Origin: Pantoea cypripedii
Lineage (GTDB): Bacteria > Pseudomonadota > Gammaproteobacteria > Enterobacterales > Enterobacteriaceae
Assembly: GCF_011395035.1 (NCBI RefSeq)
Contig: NZ_CP024768.1
Coordinates: forward strand, 344,586-408,585
Direction: 5' to 3'
Length of the DNA stretch: 64,000 nucleotides
Shown here in pieces: positions 1-7,603 of the stretch; within the stretch, counting starts at the first letter, position 1; every line of letters begins with the position of its first letter. The notes under the pieces were generated by a model. The model did no database searches. It was not told where the DNA came from and saw only the letters and a program-made list of their open reading frames with translations. Position numbers and translations under genes: made by a program.

Positions 1-31
1 CGCAGATTATTAACACGGCGTGCAAAAGCTA

Positions 32-63
32 ACCATAACGTGCTTTTTATGGTCAGTTTTTTT
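32..63 (+). terminator. Hairpin with T-tract at the left edge
   Basis: A 7-bp inverted repeat, ACCATAA (32-38) with TTATGGT (47-53), is followed by a run of T from about 57 to 63. This is the layout of a Rho-independent terminator reading rightward, so it probably ends a gene lying to the left of the window. The remaining bases to 174 carry the leader of the DUF1471 gene, including a small AAGGCG/CGCCTT hairpin at 128-143. Confidence 0.55.
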
Positions 64-174
64 GAATGATAACCGCAAATCTCTCCGCTTTTTGTTGATC
101 AATTTTCGGCCTATTATTTATCTCAACAAGGCGATTACGCCTTACCTAATCAAATGTTGACCGAGGAATTGACC

Positions 175-384
175 ATGAAATCTATCAAAACTTTTGCTGC
201 TGTTGTTGCTCTTTCAGTCCTGCCTTTCGCCAGCTTTGCTCAGAGCGTGACCGCTACCGCGTCTACTCTGGACGGTGCTGAAGCGAAAATTGCTGCTCAG
301 GCACAAGTTGCTGGTGCTTCCTATAAAGTCACTGAAGCCACCTTCAACAACGGCGTGCACATGACCGCTGAACTGACCAAATAA
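175..384 (+). CDS. DUF1471 (YhcN/BhsA/McbA-like) small secreted protein
   Basis: This 69-residue protein has a signal peptide of about 22 residues ending in an ASFA-Q cleavage site, leaving a mature domain of roughly 47 residues. The start at 175 is preferred over an in-frame ATG at 154 because GAGG lies just upstream of it and because it gives a clean signal peptide. The mature part (TATASTLDGAEAKIAAQAQ, and ATFNNGVHMTAELTK at the end) has the pattern of the DUF1471 family, small periplasmic or outer-membrane-associated enterobacterial proteins linked to stress and biofilm responses. It is monocistronic, followed by a GC-rich hairpin. The exact paralogue cannot be decided from sequence alone. 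Confidence 0.8.
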   Translation: MKSIKTFAAVVALSVLPFASFAQSVTATASTLDGAEAKIAAQAQVAGASYKVTEATFNNGVHMTAELTK

Positions 385-407
385 GTCAGTTAACAATCTG
401 TGCTGAC

Positions 408-427
408 AGGGCGCCTCCGGGCGCCCT
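408..427 (+). terminator. GC-rich hairpin after the DUF1471 gene
   Basis: AGGGCGCC at 408-415 pairs with GGCGCCCT at 420-427 across a 4-nt loop. There is no long T-run after it, so it may be a weak terminator or an mRNA-stabilising hairpin. Confidence 0.5.
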
Positions 428-469
428 GGCCGCGTTTAAGCCGATAAAATCCTGTCACTTCTCTTCGTA

Positions 470-486
470 AATGATTACTATTCGCA
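470..486. promoter_or_regulatory. Possible Fur box upstream of the first YncE-like gene
   Basis: AATGATTACTATTCGCA resembles enterobacterial Fur sites of the AATGATAATTATTCTCA type, with about 14 of 17 positions agreeing by eye. It lies about 110 bases upstream of the YncE-like start. E. coli yncE is known to be Fur-repressed, which fits. The assignment is inference from one degenerate match. Confidence 0.4.
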
Positions 487-593
487 AAAATAAAATCCTT
501 CGTCGGCCTGCCTCGGGCTGCTTTTAACTATCTGGTTGCAATGTCGGGCTTTCATTCACTGCCGTGAGGCGGTGGTTTTGCTATGGAGAAGTC

Positions 594-1649
594 ATGAAAG
601 CGAATAAAACTGTGCAGTGGGCGCTGCGTCCACTGTTTCTGGCGACAGCCCTGTTGTCTACCTCTGCGGTAATGGCGGCAGATACTCAGGAATTGAATCA
701 GCCGATCTCAAAAGGTGCCTATGAACTGGCCTTCAGCAACAGCGATAACGCGCTGTTCCTGGCGACGTCACAAAATGCCACCAATGAAAAGGGCGGCACC
801 GTCTATCGTCTCGATCCGCAAAATCTGACGGTAAAACAAACCATCGATACCGATCTGAAAGCCTTCGGTGCCACCATCAACCCCAAAACCAATATCCTCT
901 ACATCGGTAACACCGTGAATGCGGCGGTGACGGCGGTGGATGCCACCAGCGGCAAGGTGCTGAATACGCTGGTGCTGGATGGCCGGAAACGCAGCGAAAC
1001 TGTGCGCCCGCTGCAACCGCGTGAACTGGTAGCCGATGCGGCGACTGACCGCGTGTATATCGGCGGTTTGGGTCAGGAAAGCGTGGTGTGGGTGGTGGAT
1101 GGCAAAACGCTGCAATTGATCAGCACCGTGCCGAATACCGGTAAAATGGCTGCTGGTCTGGCGCTGGATTCCGCTGCGCAGAAACTCTACGTCACCAACG
1201 CTGACGGTGAGCTGCTCACCATTAACACCCGTCTGAATGCGATTGAAAAACGTCAGAAAATTGATGCCGAGAAAGATCATTTCTTCCTGAACATCGCGCT
1301 GGATACCAAAGGGCATCGCGCCTTCCTCAGTGATTCCAAACAGCCGCAGGTGCTGGTGCTGGATACCCGTACCCAGCAGGTTATCCATCGGATTGATGTC
1401 CCTGAATCGCTGGCGGTGCTGTTCAATGCCGACCGTGATGAACTGTATGTGACGCACCGCAAAGCCGGTGAAATCAGCATCATTGATGCCAGCAACTACA
1501 AAGTGAAACGCACGGTGAAATCACCGGGCCTGCCAAATAGCCTGGCGCTCTCGGCGGATGGCAAAACCCTGTTTGTCAGCATCAAACAGCCTGGCTCCCG
1601 TAAAGAACCACCGAAAAATCCGGATAGCGTGCTGCGCATCGCATTGTGA
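594..1649 (+). CDS. yncE: YncE-like periplasmic beta-propeller protein
   Basis: This 351-residue protein has an N-terminal signal peptide of about 30 residues (cleavage after AVMA) and then repeated beta-propeller blades. The blades show phrases typical of YncE/YVTN proteins, such as YIGNTVNAAVTAVDATSGKV, VYIGGLGQESVVWVVDG and LYVTNADGELLTI. The start at 594 follows GGAG and gives the signal peptide; an upstream in-frame start at 564 would add ten unlikely residues. E. coli YncE is a secreted seven-bladed propeller that is iron-regulated, of unclear function. A paralogue carrying a lipobox lies at 52090-53178. The assignment is firm at family level; orthology with E. coli yncE is likely rather than proven. 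Confidence 0.8.
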   Translation: MKANKTVQWALRPLFLATALLSTSAVMAADTQELNQPISKGAYELAFSNSDNALFLATSQNATNEKGGTVYRLDPQNLTVKQTIDTDLKAFGATINPKTNILYIGNTVNAAVTAVDATSGKVLNTLVLDGRKRSETVRPLQPRELVADAATDRVYIGGLGQESVVWVVDGKTLQLISTVPNTGKMAAGLALDSAAQKLYVTNADGELLTINTRLNAIEKRQKIDAEKDHFFLNIALDTKGHRAFLSDSKQPQVLVLDTRTQQVIHRIDVPESLAVLFNADRDELYVTHRKAGEISIIDASNYKVKRTVKSPGLPNSLALSADGKTLFVSIKQPGSRKEPPKNPDSVLRIAL

Positions 1650-1670
1650 TCATCCTTATCTGAATTTACG

Positions 1671-1691
1671 GGGCGGCTTGTGCCGCCCTTT
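1671..1691 (+). terminator. Terminator after the YncE-like gene
   Basis: GGGCGGC at 1671-1677 pairs with GCCGCCC at 1682-1688 across a 4-nt loop, followed by TTT. It sits 21 bases after the stop codon. Confidence 0.65.
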
Positions 1692-1771
1692 GCATTTCCT
1701 GTCTCTGCTCAGCGTTTCTCTGCGCTTACTGCGCTACCTTTAAGTACCACAACACCAAAAGGGAGAACGTA

Positions 1772-3418
1772 ATGAGCCAGTTTTTTATGCATAAGAAGTA
1801 CGACCTGGTTAACGAAGCTATTGAAGGGATTCTGCTGAGTACCCCGTGGCATAACCTCAGTCGGCTGGATCTCGGTGATGAGATCCGCGTGGTGGTGCGC
1901 AATGACTGGGACAAGAGCAAAGTCGCGCTGATCTCCGGTGGTGGCTCCGGCCATGAACCGGCCCATGCCGGATTTGTCGGTAAAGGGATGCTGACGGCGG
2001 CGGTGTGCGGCGATATCTTCGCCTCGCCAAGTGTTGATGCGGTGCTGAGTGCCATTATCAATGTCACCGGCGACGCGGGCTGTTTGCTGATTGTGAAAAA
2101 TTATACCGGTGACCGCCTCAATTTTGGCCTGGCGGCGGAGAAAGCGAAAAAGCTCGGCTACAAAGTGGAGCTGGTGATGGTGCAGGACGATATTGCCCTG
2201 CCGGAAAACCCACAGCCGCGGGGGATTGCCGGGACCGTACTGGTGCACAAAATTGCCGGTTACGCCGCCGAGCAGGGTAAACCGCTCAGTGCCGTCAAAG
2301 CGCTGGCGCAGCAGACGATAGAGGCCACCTCGTCGATCGGGCTGGCGTTTGGTACCTGCCATATCCCGGGTGAAAAACGCGATGATCGCGTGCGGGAAGG
2401 GCACAGCGAGCTGGGTATGGGCATTCACGGTGAGCCGGGTGTGGTGACGCTTGATACGCAAAACAGCCGGAAAATCAGCAGCATCATGACGGATAAACTG
2501 GCCCAGACGCTGCCTGACGGCAAACAGTCGCTGCTGCTGATCAATAACCTCGGTGGTTTTTCACAGCTTGAGCTGGCGCTGCTGACGCGCGAAGTGTTGC
2601 AGTCGCCGCTGGCGGCACGCATCACCCATCTGATTGGTCCGGCTACGCTGGTCAGTGCGCTGGATATGAAAGGCTTTTCGCTGTCGCTGCTGGCGCTGGA
2701 GCCGCACTTCCTTGAGGCGTTGAGCGCCCCGGTGCAGGTGAGCGGCTGGGTGCCGATGTATGACTTTGCGCCGGTCAGCCTGCAAACCGCGACGGCCCCG
2801 CTCAGTGAGCTGGAAGTGACGCCATCGCAGGACAAGGCGACAGCTGAAGTGGTGAAACGCATTACGCAAACGCTGATCGAGCTGGAGAGTGACCTGAATG
2901 CACTGGATGCCAAAGTGGGCGATGGTGATACCGGTTCTACCTTTGCTGCCGGGGCGAAGAAAATCCAGCGTGGTTTGCGCGAACATCAGCTGCCGCTGGC
3001 GGAGTTGTCAGTGCTGCTGGCGCTGGTCGGTGAACAGCTCTCCACGGTGATGGGTGGTTCGAGTGGTGTGCTGATGTCGATTCTGTTCACTGCTGCCGGA
3101 CAGCGGGTGGACGAGGGCTATGAGCTACCGGAAGCGCTGATGTACGGGCTGGAACGTATGAAACACTACGGTGGCGCGCAGCCAGGGCATCGCACATTAA
3201 TCGATGCGCTGGAACCGGCACTCTGGGCGCTGGTGGCGGGACAAACCATGCAGGATGCCGCTGATGCGGCGAAGAAAGGCGCGGATGCGACGGCGCAGAT
3301 GTCGAGTGCCAAAGCCGGACGCTCGGCCTATCTCAATCAGCAGAGTTTGCATGGCGTGAAGGACCCTGGCGCTTTTGCGGTTGAACAGGTGTTTGCGGCA
3401 CTGGCGAAAAAAGGGTAA
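1772..3418 (+). CDS. dhaK: ATP-dependent dihydroxyacetone kinase (DhaK-DhaL fusion)
   Basis: This 548-residue cytosolic kinase phosphorylates dihydroxyacetone to DHAP using ATP. The N-terminal Dak1/DhaK domain (about 1-330) has the GGGSGHEP loop at 56-63 and His219 in GIHGEPG, equivalent to the histidine that covalently binds the substrate. The C-terminal Dak2/DhaL domain (about 355-548) has the Asp-rich ATP/Mg motif GDGDTG at 383-388. Two domains in one chain is the Citrobacter-type enzyme, unlike the three-subunit PTS-dependent kinase of E. coli. Length matches the family (about 550). GGGAGA precedes the ATG. No glycerol dehydrogenase or Dha regulator is adjacent, so it appears to stand alone between two terminators. 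Confidence 0.93.
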   Translation: MSQFFMHKKYDLVNEAIEGILLSTPWHNLSRLDLGDEIRVVVRNDWDKSKVALISGGGSGHEPAHAGFVGKGMLTAAVCGDIFASPSVDAVLSAIINVTGDAGCLLIVKNYTGDRLNFGLAAEKAKKLGYKVELVMVQDDIALPENPQPRGIAGTVLVHKIAGYAAEQGKPLSAVKALAQQTIEATSSIGLAFGTCHIPGEKRDDRVREGHSELGMGIHGEPGVVTLDTQNSRKISSIMTDKLAQTLPDGKQSLLLINNLGGFSQLELALLTREVLQSPLAARITHLIGPATLVSALDMKGFSLSLLALEPHFLEALSAPVQVSGWVPMYDFAPVSLQTATAPLSELEVTPSQDKATAEVVKRITQTLIELESDLNALDAKVGDGDTGSTFAAGAKKIQRGLREHQLPLAELSVLLALVGEQLSTVMGGSSGVLMSILFTAAGQRVDEGYELPEALMYGLERMKHYGGAQPGHRTLIDALEPALWALVAGQTMQDAADAAKKGADATAQMSSAKAGRSAYLNQQSLHGVKDPGAFAVEQVFAALAKKG

Positions 3419-3437
3419 TCAGCCTCGCTGATTACCC
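3413..3437. terminator. Perfect 10-bp hairpin overlapping the dhaK stop codon
   Basis: GGGTAATCAG at 3413-3422 pairs perfectly with CTGATTACCC at 3428-3437 across a 5-nt loop. The TAA stop of dhaK (3416-3418) is inside the left arm. No T-tract follows, so termination would be weak or it acts as an mRNA 3' end stabiliser. Confidence 0.6.
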
Positions 3438-3441
3438 TCCC

Positions 3442-3513
3442 GTAGCGGCGCGATTTATCGCGCAATTCCGTGCGCGATGTCGGAAAAAAACGCGCGATAA
3501 ATCGCGCCGCTAC
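3442..3513. repeat. Inverted pair of REP-like palindromes
   Basis: The 22-nt unit beginning GTAGCGGCGCGATTTATCGC occupies 3442-3463 and its reverse complement 3492-3513. Each unit contains a GCGCGAT/ATCGCGC palindrome with a two-base loop. The pair lies between the convergent ends of dhaK and sbmA. It is one of more than twenty copies of this unit in the window, all intergenic. Confidence 0.9.
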
Positions 3514-3538
3514 AAAGGATGCGCATGAATGCGCAGCT

Positions 3539-4774
3539 TTATTCCGCTGCTTCGCGCATCATCTCTTCGTGCGGGATATCCTGCAAAATCTGTTCAAAAC
3601 TGCGCAGACGTTTGTAGATCGACATCAATTCCACCAGCGTTGACCACGAGGTAATCAGGTACTGGAACGACGAACGTACCTGGTCGAACACGTTGGTGAT
3701 CTGGTTCAGCAGACCCAGCGTAATGGTGCCAGCCACAATCGACGGGAACAGCAAAAAAAGCCCGAACACGTTATCCACCTGCAGATAAAGAATGCGGGTG
3801 ATGTTGAAGTACAGATAGTGGAAATAGAGGCGGAAATAGTTAAAACGCACGCGGCCAAACAGCTCGGTGACGGTGGGTGGTGAGGCGCGCGATGCATCAT
3901 CTTCGCCGTAAACCAGCTCTTTACGATAGGCGGCTTCCACCCGCTGGTTACGGAATTCCAGACCCGGCAGCTTGATACCCACCAGTGCCAGCAGACCGGT
4001 ACCGAAAATCGACCACAGCACCGCAGCAATCACCAGCGCGTAAGGGATATTGCCCAGCAGCGGGATATCTTTTACATGATGCGACAGGGTGATCAACACC
4101 GGCAGGAAGGCAATCAGCGTCATGATCGCCTGAATAAAGCTGACACCCCAGTCTTCCAGCGTGCTGGCGAAACGCATGGTATCTTCCTGCACACGCTGCG
4201 CCGCACCCTCCACATGACGCAGGCGCTGCCAGTTGTGCATGTAGTAGTTATTCATTGCGGTACGCCAGCGGAACACCCAGTGGCTGATGAAGAAGGAGTT
4301 CATCACGCCAATCACCACGGCAATCAGCGCAATGCCTAAAAAGGCGACAACCTGCTGATAAAATTCAGCGATCTGCACCGAACCCGCTTTCGTTAACGCC
4401 TTCTGAATCAAATCATAGAACGGGCCATACCAGGCATTGACCGCCACCCCGACCTGCACACCAAACCAGGTAACGAAGATAATCAGTGCGGAACCCCACA
4501 CTGACCAGCGCTGCCACGGATGGTTATCGGCGATGCGCCAGGCGATGGCAAACAGCGCCACCACCAGCCAGTAATAGGCGTAAAACCACAGCTGGCTGGC
4601 AGCGATAAAACGCAGTGCGTTATCAGGCAGGGGTTTACTCATTGCTGCGGCAATCGTGGGCCACATGGAAGGTAAGTCGCTGGCAAAGCCAAACCAGGCA
4701 AAAATCGCCAGCAAACTCCAGATGGCCACCGTGCTGAAAAACAGCGCTGGCCGGGGAAAATAGGACTTAAACAT
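3539..4774 (-). CDS. sbmA: SbmA/BacA peptide antibiotic transporter
   Basis: This 411-residue inner-membrane protein closely follows E. coli SbmA (406 residues) from MFKSYFPRP onward, sharing stretches such as VGVAVNAWYGPFYDLIQ, EGAAQRVQEDTMRFASTLE and YLQVDNVFGLFLLFPSIVAG. SbmA is a proton-driven homodimeric importer of proline-rich antimicrobial peptides and microcins, with a transmembrane fold resembling ABC exporters but no nucleotide-binding domain. The start at 4774 is chosen because GGAGTG precedes it and it matches the family N-terminus; the frame is open upstream to 4855. The usual neighbour yaiW is absent. It is convergent with dhaK. Confidence 0.95.
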   Translation of the reverse strand: MFKSYFPRPALFFSTVAIWSLLAIFAWFGFASDLPSMWPTIAAAMSKPLPDNALRFIAASQLWFYAYYWLVVALFAIAWRIADNHPWQRWSVWGSALIIFVTWFGVQVGVAVNAWYGPFYDLIQKALTKAGSVQIAEFYQQVVAFLGIALIAVVIGVMNSFFISHWVFRWRTAMNNYYMHNWQRLRHVEGAAQRVQEDTMRFASTLEDWGVSFIQAIMTLIAFLPVLITLSHHVKDIPLLGNIPYALVIAAVLWSIFGTGLLALVGIKLPGLEFRNQRVEAAYRKELVYGEDDASRASPPTVTELFGRVRFNYFRLYFHYLYFNITRILYLQVDNVFGLFLLFPSIVAGTITLGLLNQITNVFDQVRSSFQYLITSWSTLVELMSIYKRLRSFEQILQDIPHEEMMREAAE

Positions 4775-4960
4775 AGACACTCCGCTGTTATCAGATCCCT
4801 TTATACCGTTTAGGGGCCTTAACTGTCTGTAGGCTGTTGTATCAGACCATGACAATGTCGCGCCGGCGGTGTAAAGCCGCTGCGCAAAATGTTAATTATT
4901 TTGTGCGATTTTGTGTCCTTACGCTAAATCTTTGTCAGCAACGGTGTTACACTGCGCTGC

Positions 4961-4980
4961 AATGTTACCGGTAACGGTGA
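4961..4980. promoter_or_regulatory. GntR-like operator upstream of gluconate dehydrogenase
   Basis: GTTACCGGTAAC at 4964-4975 is a perfect 12-bp palindrome within AATGTTACCGGTAACGGTGA. E. coli GntR/IdnR operators have the form ATGTTACC-GTA(A/T)CAT. It lies about 95 bases before the first gene of the gluconate dehydrogenase operon, so gluconate-responsive control is the natural reading. No gntR gene is in the window. Confidence 0.6.
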
Positions 4981-5070
4981 TGCTGTATCCTTAGGCCCGC
5001 ACATAAAAATCATTACAACGCAATCAGTTAACCTTTCATGCCACATTATATGCGGCACTGAGGCAATGTC

Positions 5071-5805
5071 ATGTCAGAACACAAAAATGGTCATACACGC
5101 AGAAATTTTCTGCTGAGAACCATCGCCCTGGCGCCAGCAATGGCCGTGGGTACATCAGCGATGGGTGCACTGGTTGCGCCAATGGCTGCCGGAGCAGCAG
5201 AACAAAGCAGCGCGCCACAAACCGCCCGTGACTATCAGCCGACCTGGTTTACGGCTGAAGAGTTTGCATTTATTAAGGCTGCGGTGGCGCGTCTGATCCC
5301 CTTTGATGAACGCGGTCCTGGCGCACTGGAAGCCGGGGTGCCGGAGTTTATCGATCGTCAGATGAACACTCCGTATGCCACCGGCAGCAACTGGTACATG
5401 CAGGGACCGTTCAATCCTGAACTGCCGAAAGAGCTGGGTTATCAGCTGTCGCTGGTGCCGCAGCAGATCTACCGTCTTGGTCTGGCGGATGCAGACAGCT
5501 GGAGCAAGCACCAGCACGGCAAAGTATTTGCTGAGCTGAGCGGCGAACAGCAGGATGCCCTGCTGAGCGACTTCGAAAGCGGCAAAGCTGAATTCACCCA
5601 GCTGCCGGCCAAAACCTTCTTCTCCTTCCTGCTGCAAAACACCCGCGAGGGTTACTTCAGCGATCCTATTCACGGTGGCAATCAGGGCATGGTGGGCTGG
5701 AAGCTGATCGGCTTCCCCGGCGCACGCGCTGATTACATGGATTGGGTGGAACGCGGTGAACGCTATCCGTTCCCGTCAGTGGATATTCGCGGGGAGAGGG
5801 CGTAA
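5071..5805 (+). CDS. Gluconate 2-dehydrogenase, small (gamma) subunit, Tat-exported
   Basis: This 244-residue protein begins with a twin-arginine signal (TRRNFLLRT at 9-17, then a hydrophobic stretch to about residue 43). The body fits the gluconate 2-dehydrogenase subunit 3 family, with FTAEEFAFIKAAVARLIP, LEAGVPEFIDRQM and GWKLIGFPGARADYMDWVE. In this enzyme class the small subunit is folded in the cytosol and carries the flavoprotein subunit across the inner membrane. It is the first gene of a three-gene operon; the flavoprotein starts 3 bases after its stop. GAGG precedes the ATG. Related 2-ketogluconate, sorbitol and fructose dehydrogenases have the same architecture, so the substrate is not fixed by sequence. 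Confidence 0.88.
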   Translation: MSEHKNGHTRRNFLLRTIALAPAMAVGTSAMGALVAPMAAGAAEQSSAPQTARDYQPTWFTAEEFAFIKAAVARLIPFDERGPGALEAGVPEFIDRQMNTPYATGSNWYMQGPFNPELPKELGYQLSLVPQQIYRLGLADADSWSKHQHGKVFAELSGEQQDALLSDFESGKAEFTQLPAKTFFSFLLQNTREGYFSDPIHGGNQGMVGWKLIGFPGARADYMDWVERGERYPFPSVDIRGERA

Positions 5806-5807
5806 CC

Positions 5808-7592
5808 GTGGCAAACGAATTGAAGAAAGTGGATGCGGTGGTGGTGGGTTTCGGCTGGGCCGGAGCCATCATGGCAAAAGAACTGACCGAAGCCGGGCTG
5901 AATGTAGTGGCTCTGGAGCGCGGTCCGCATCGTGATACCTACCCGGATGGCGCGTATCCGCAATCCATTGATGAACTGACCTACAACATCCGTAAAAAGC
6001 TGTTCCAGGATCTGTCGAAAAGCACCGTGACCATTCGTCACGACGCGTCACAGACGGCAGTGCCGTATCGCCAGCTGGCGGCGTTTCTGCCCGGCACTGG
6101 TACCGGCGGTGCCGGTCTGCACTGGTCAGGCGTACATTTCCGTGTCGATCCGGTCGAGCTGAATCTGCGCAGCCATTATGAAGCGCGTTACGGTAAAAAC
6201 TTTATCCCGGAAGGCATGACGATTCAGGATTTCGGCGTCAGCTATAACGAACTGGAACCCTTCTTCGATCAGGCGGAGAAAGTCTTTGGTACCTCGGGCA
6301 GTGCCTGGACCATCAAAGGCAAGATGGTCGGCAAGGAGAAAGGCGGCAACCCTTACGCCCCGGACCGCTCCAGCGACTTCCCGCTGCCCGCGCAGAAGCG
6401 TACTTACTCGGCGCAGCTGTTTGCTCAGGCGGCAGAAGCGGTGGGCTATCACCCGTATGATATGCCATCGGCCAACACCTCCGGCCCCTACACCAACACC
6501 TACGGCGCGCAGATGGGCCCGTGCAACTTCTGCGGTTATTGCAGCGGTTACGCCTGCTACATGTATTCCAAAGCCTCGCCTAACGTGAACATCCTGCCCG
6601 CGCTGCGTCAGGAGCCGAAGTTCGAGCTGCGTAACAACGCATATGTGTTACGCGTCAATCTGACTGGCGACAAAAAACGCGCTACCGGCGTGACTTATCT
6701 CGATGGTCAGGGCCGTGAAGTGGTGCAGCCTGCGGATCTGGTGATCCTGTCGGCGTTCCAGTTCCACAACGTGCACCTGATGCTGCTGTCCGGTATCGGC
6801 CAGCCGTATAACCCGATCACCAACGAAGGCGTAGTTGGCCGTAACTTTGCTTATCAGAACATCTCGACGCTGAAAGCGCTGTTCGACAAAAACACCACCA
6901 CCAACCCGTTTATCGGTGCGGGTGGCGCAGGGGTAGCGGTGGATGATTTCAACGCCGACAACTTCGACCACGGTCCATACGGCTTCGTCGGTGGCTCGCC
7001 ATTCTGGGTGAACCAGGCGGGTACCAAGCCGGTTTCCGGCCTGCCGACACCGAAAGGCACGCCGAACTGGGGCAGCCAGTGGAAAGCGGCGGTGGCGGAT
7101 ACCTACAACCACCATATTTCGATGGATGCCCACGGTGCGCACCAGTCATACCGTGCCAACTACCTCGATCTCGATCCGAACTACAAAGATGTCTACGGCC
7201 AGCCGCTGCTGCGTATGACCTTTGACTGGCAGGACAACGACATCAGGATGGCGCAGTTCATGGTCGGCAAGATGCGCAAAATCACCGAAGCCATGAATCC
7301 AAAGATGATCATCGGCGGAGCCAAAGGACCCGGCAGCCACTTCGATACCACCGTGTATCAAACCACGCACATGAGCGGCGGGGCGATTATGGGTGAAGAT
7401 CCGAAAACCAGCGCCGTGAACCGTTATTTGCAGAGCTGGGATGTGCCGAACGTGTTTGTGCCGGGCGCGTCTGCGTTCCCGCAGGGTCTGGGCTACAACC
7501 CGACCGGCATGGTGGCGGCACTGACCTACTGGTCGGCGAAAGCCATCCGCGAACAGTATCTGAAGAACCCAGGTCCACTGGTGCAGGCATAA
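5808..7592 (+). CDS. Gluconate 2-dehydrogenase, FAD (alpha) subunit, GMC family
   Basis: This 594-residue GMC oxidoreductase is predicted to oxidise gluconate to 2-ketogluconate in the periplasm. It begins with a GTG start; GGGGAGAGGG lies upstream and overlaps the end of the small-subunit gene. The FAD-binding fold opens with VVVGFGWAG near residues 11-19 and ends with ALERG. The C-terminal GMC region has HMSGGAIMG and GYNPTGMVAAL. Four cysteines at 239, 242, 245 and 250 (CNFCGYCSGYAC) resemble the cluster-binding cysteines reported in related flavoprotein-cytochrome dehydrogenases; an iron-sulfur cluster is an inference. It has no signal peptide of its own, consistent with Tat piggy-back export by the small subunit. 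Confidence 0.9.
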   Translation: MANELKKVDAVVVGFGWAGAIMAKELTEAGLNVVALERGPHRDTYPDGAYPQSIDELTYNIRKKLFQDLSKSTVTIRHDASQTAVPYRQLAAFLPGTGTGGAGLHWSGVHFRVDPVELNLRSHYEARYGKNFIPEGMTIQDFGVSYNELEPFFDQAEKVFGTSGSAWTIKGKMVGKEKGGNPYAPDRSSDFPLPAQKRTYSAQLFAQAAEAVGYHPYDMPSANTSGPYTNTYGAQMGPCNFCGYCSGYACYMYSKASPNVNILPALRQEPKFELRNNAYVLRVNLTGDKKRATGVTYLDGQGREVVQPADLVILSAFQFHNVHLMLLSGIGQPYNPITNEGVVGRNFAYQNISTLKALFDKNTTTNPFIGAGGAGVAVDDFNADNFDHGPYGFVGGSPFWVNQAGTKPVSGLPTPKGTPNWGSQWKAAVADTYNHHISMDAHGAHQSYRANYLDLDPNYKDVYGQPLLRMTFDWQDNDIRMAQFMVGKMRKITEAMNPKMIIGGAKGPGSHFDTTVYQTTHMSGGAIMGEDPKTSAVNRYLQSWDVPNVFVPGASAFPQGLGYNPTGMVAALTYWSAKAIREQYLKNPGPLVQA

Positions 7593-7603
7593 GGAAAACG
7601 GCG

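Noticed and set aside
3442..3513. CRISPR-like appearance of repeated palindromes
   Set aside because: The units are scattered singly or as inverted pairs at gene ends, not evenly spaced direct repeats with spacers, and no cas gene is present.
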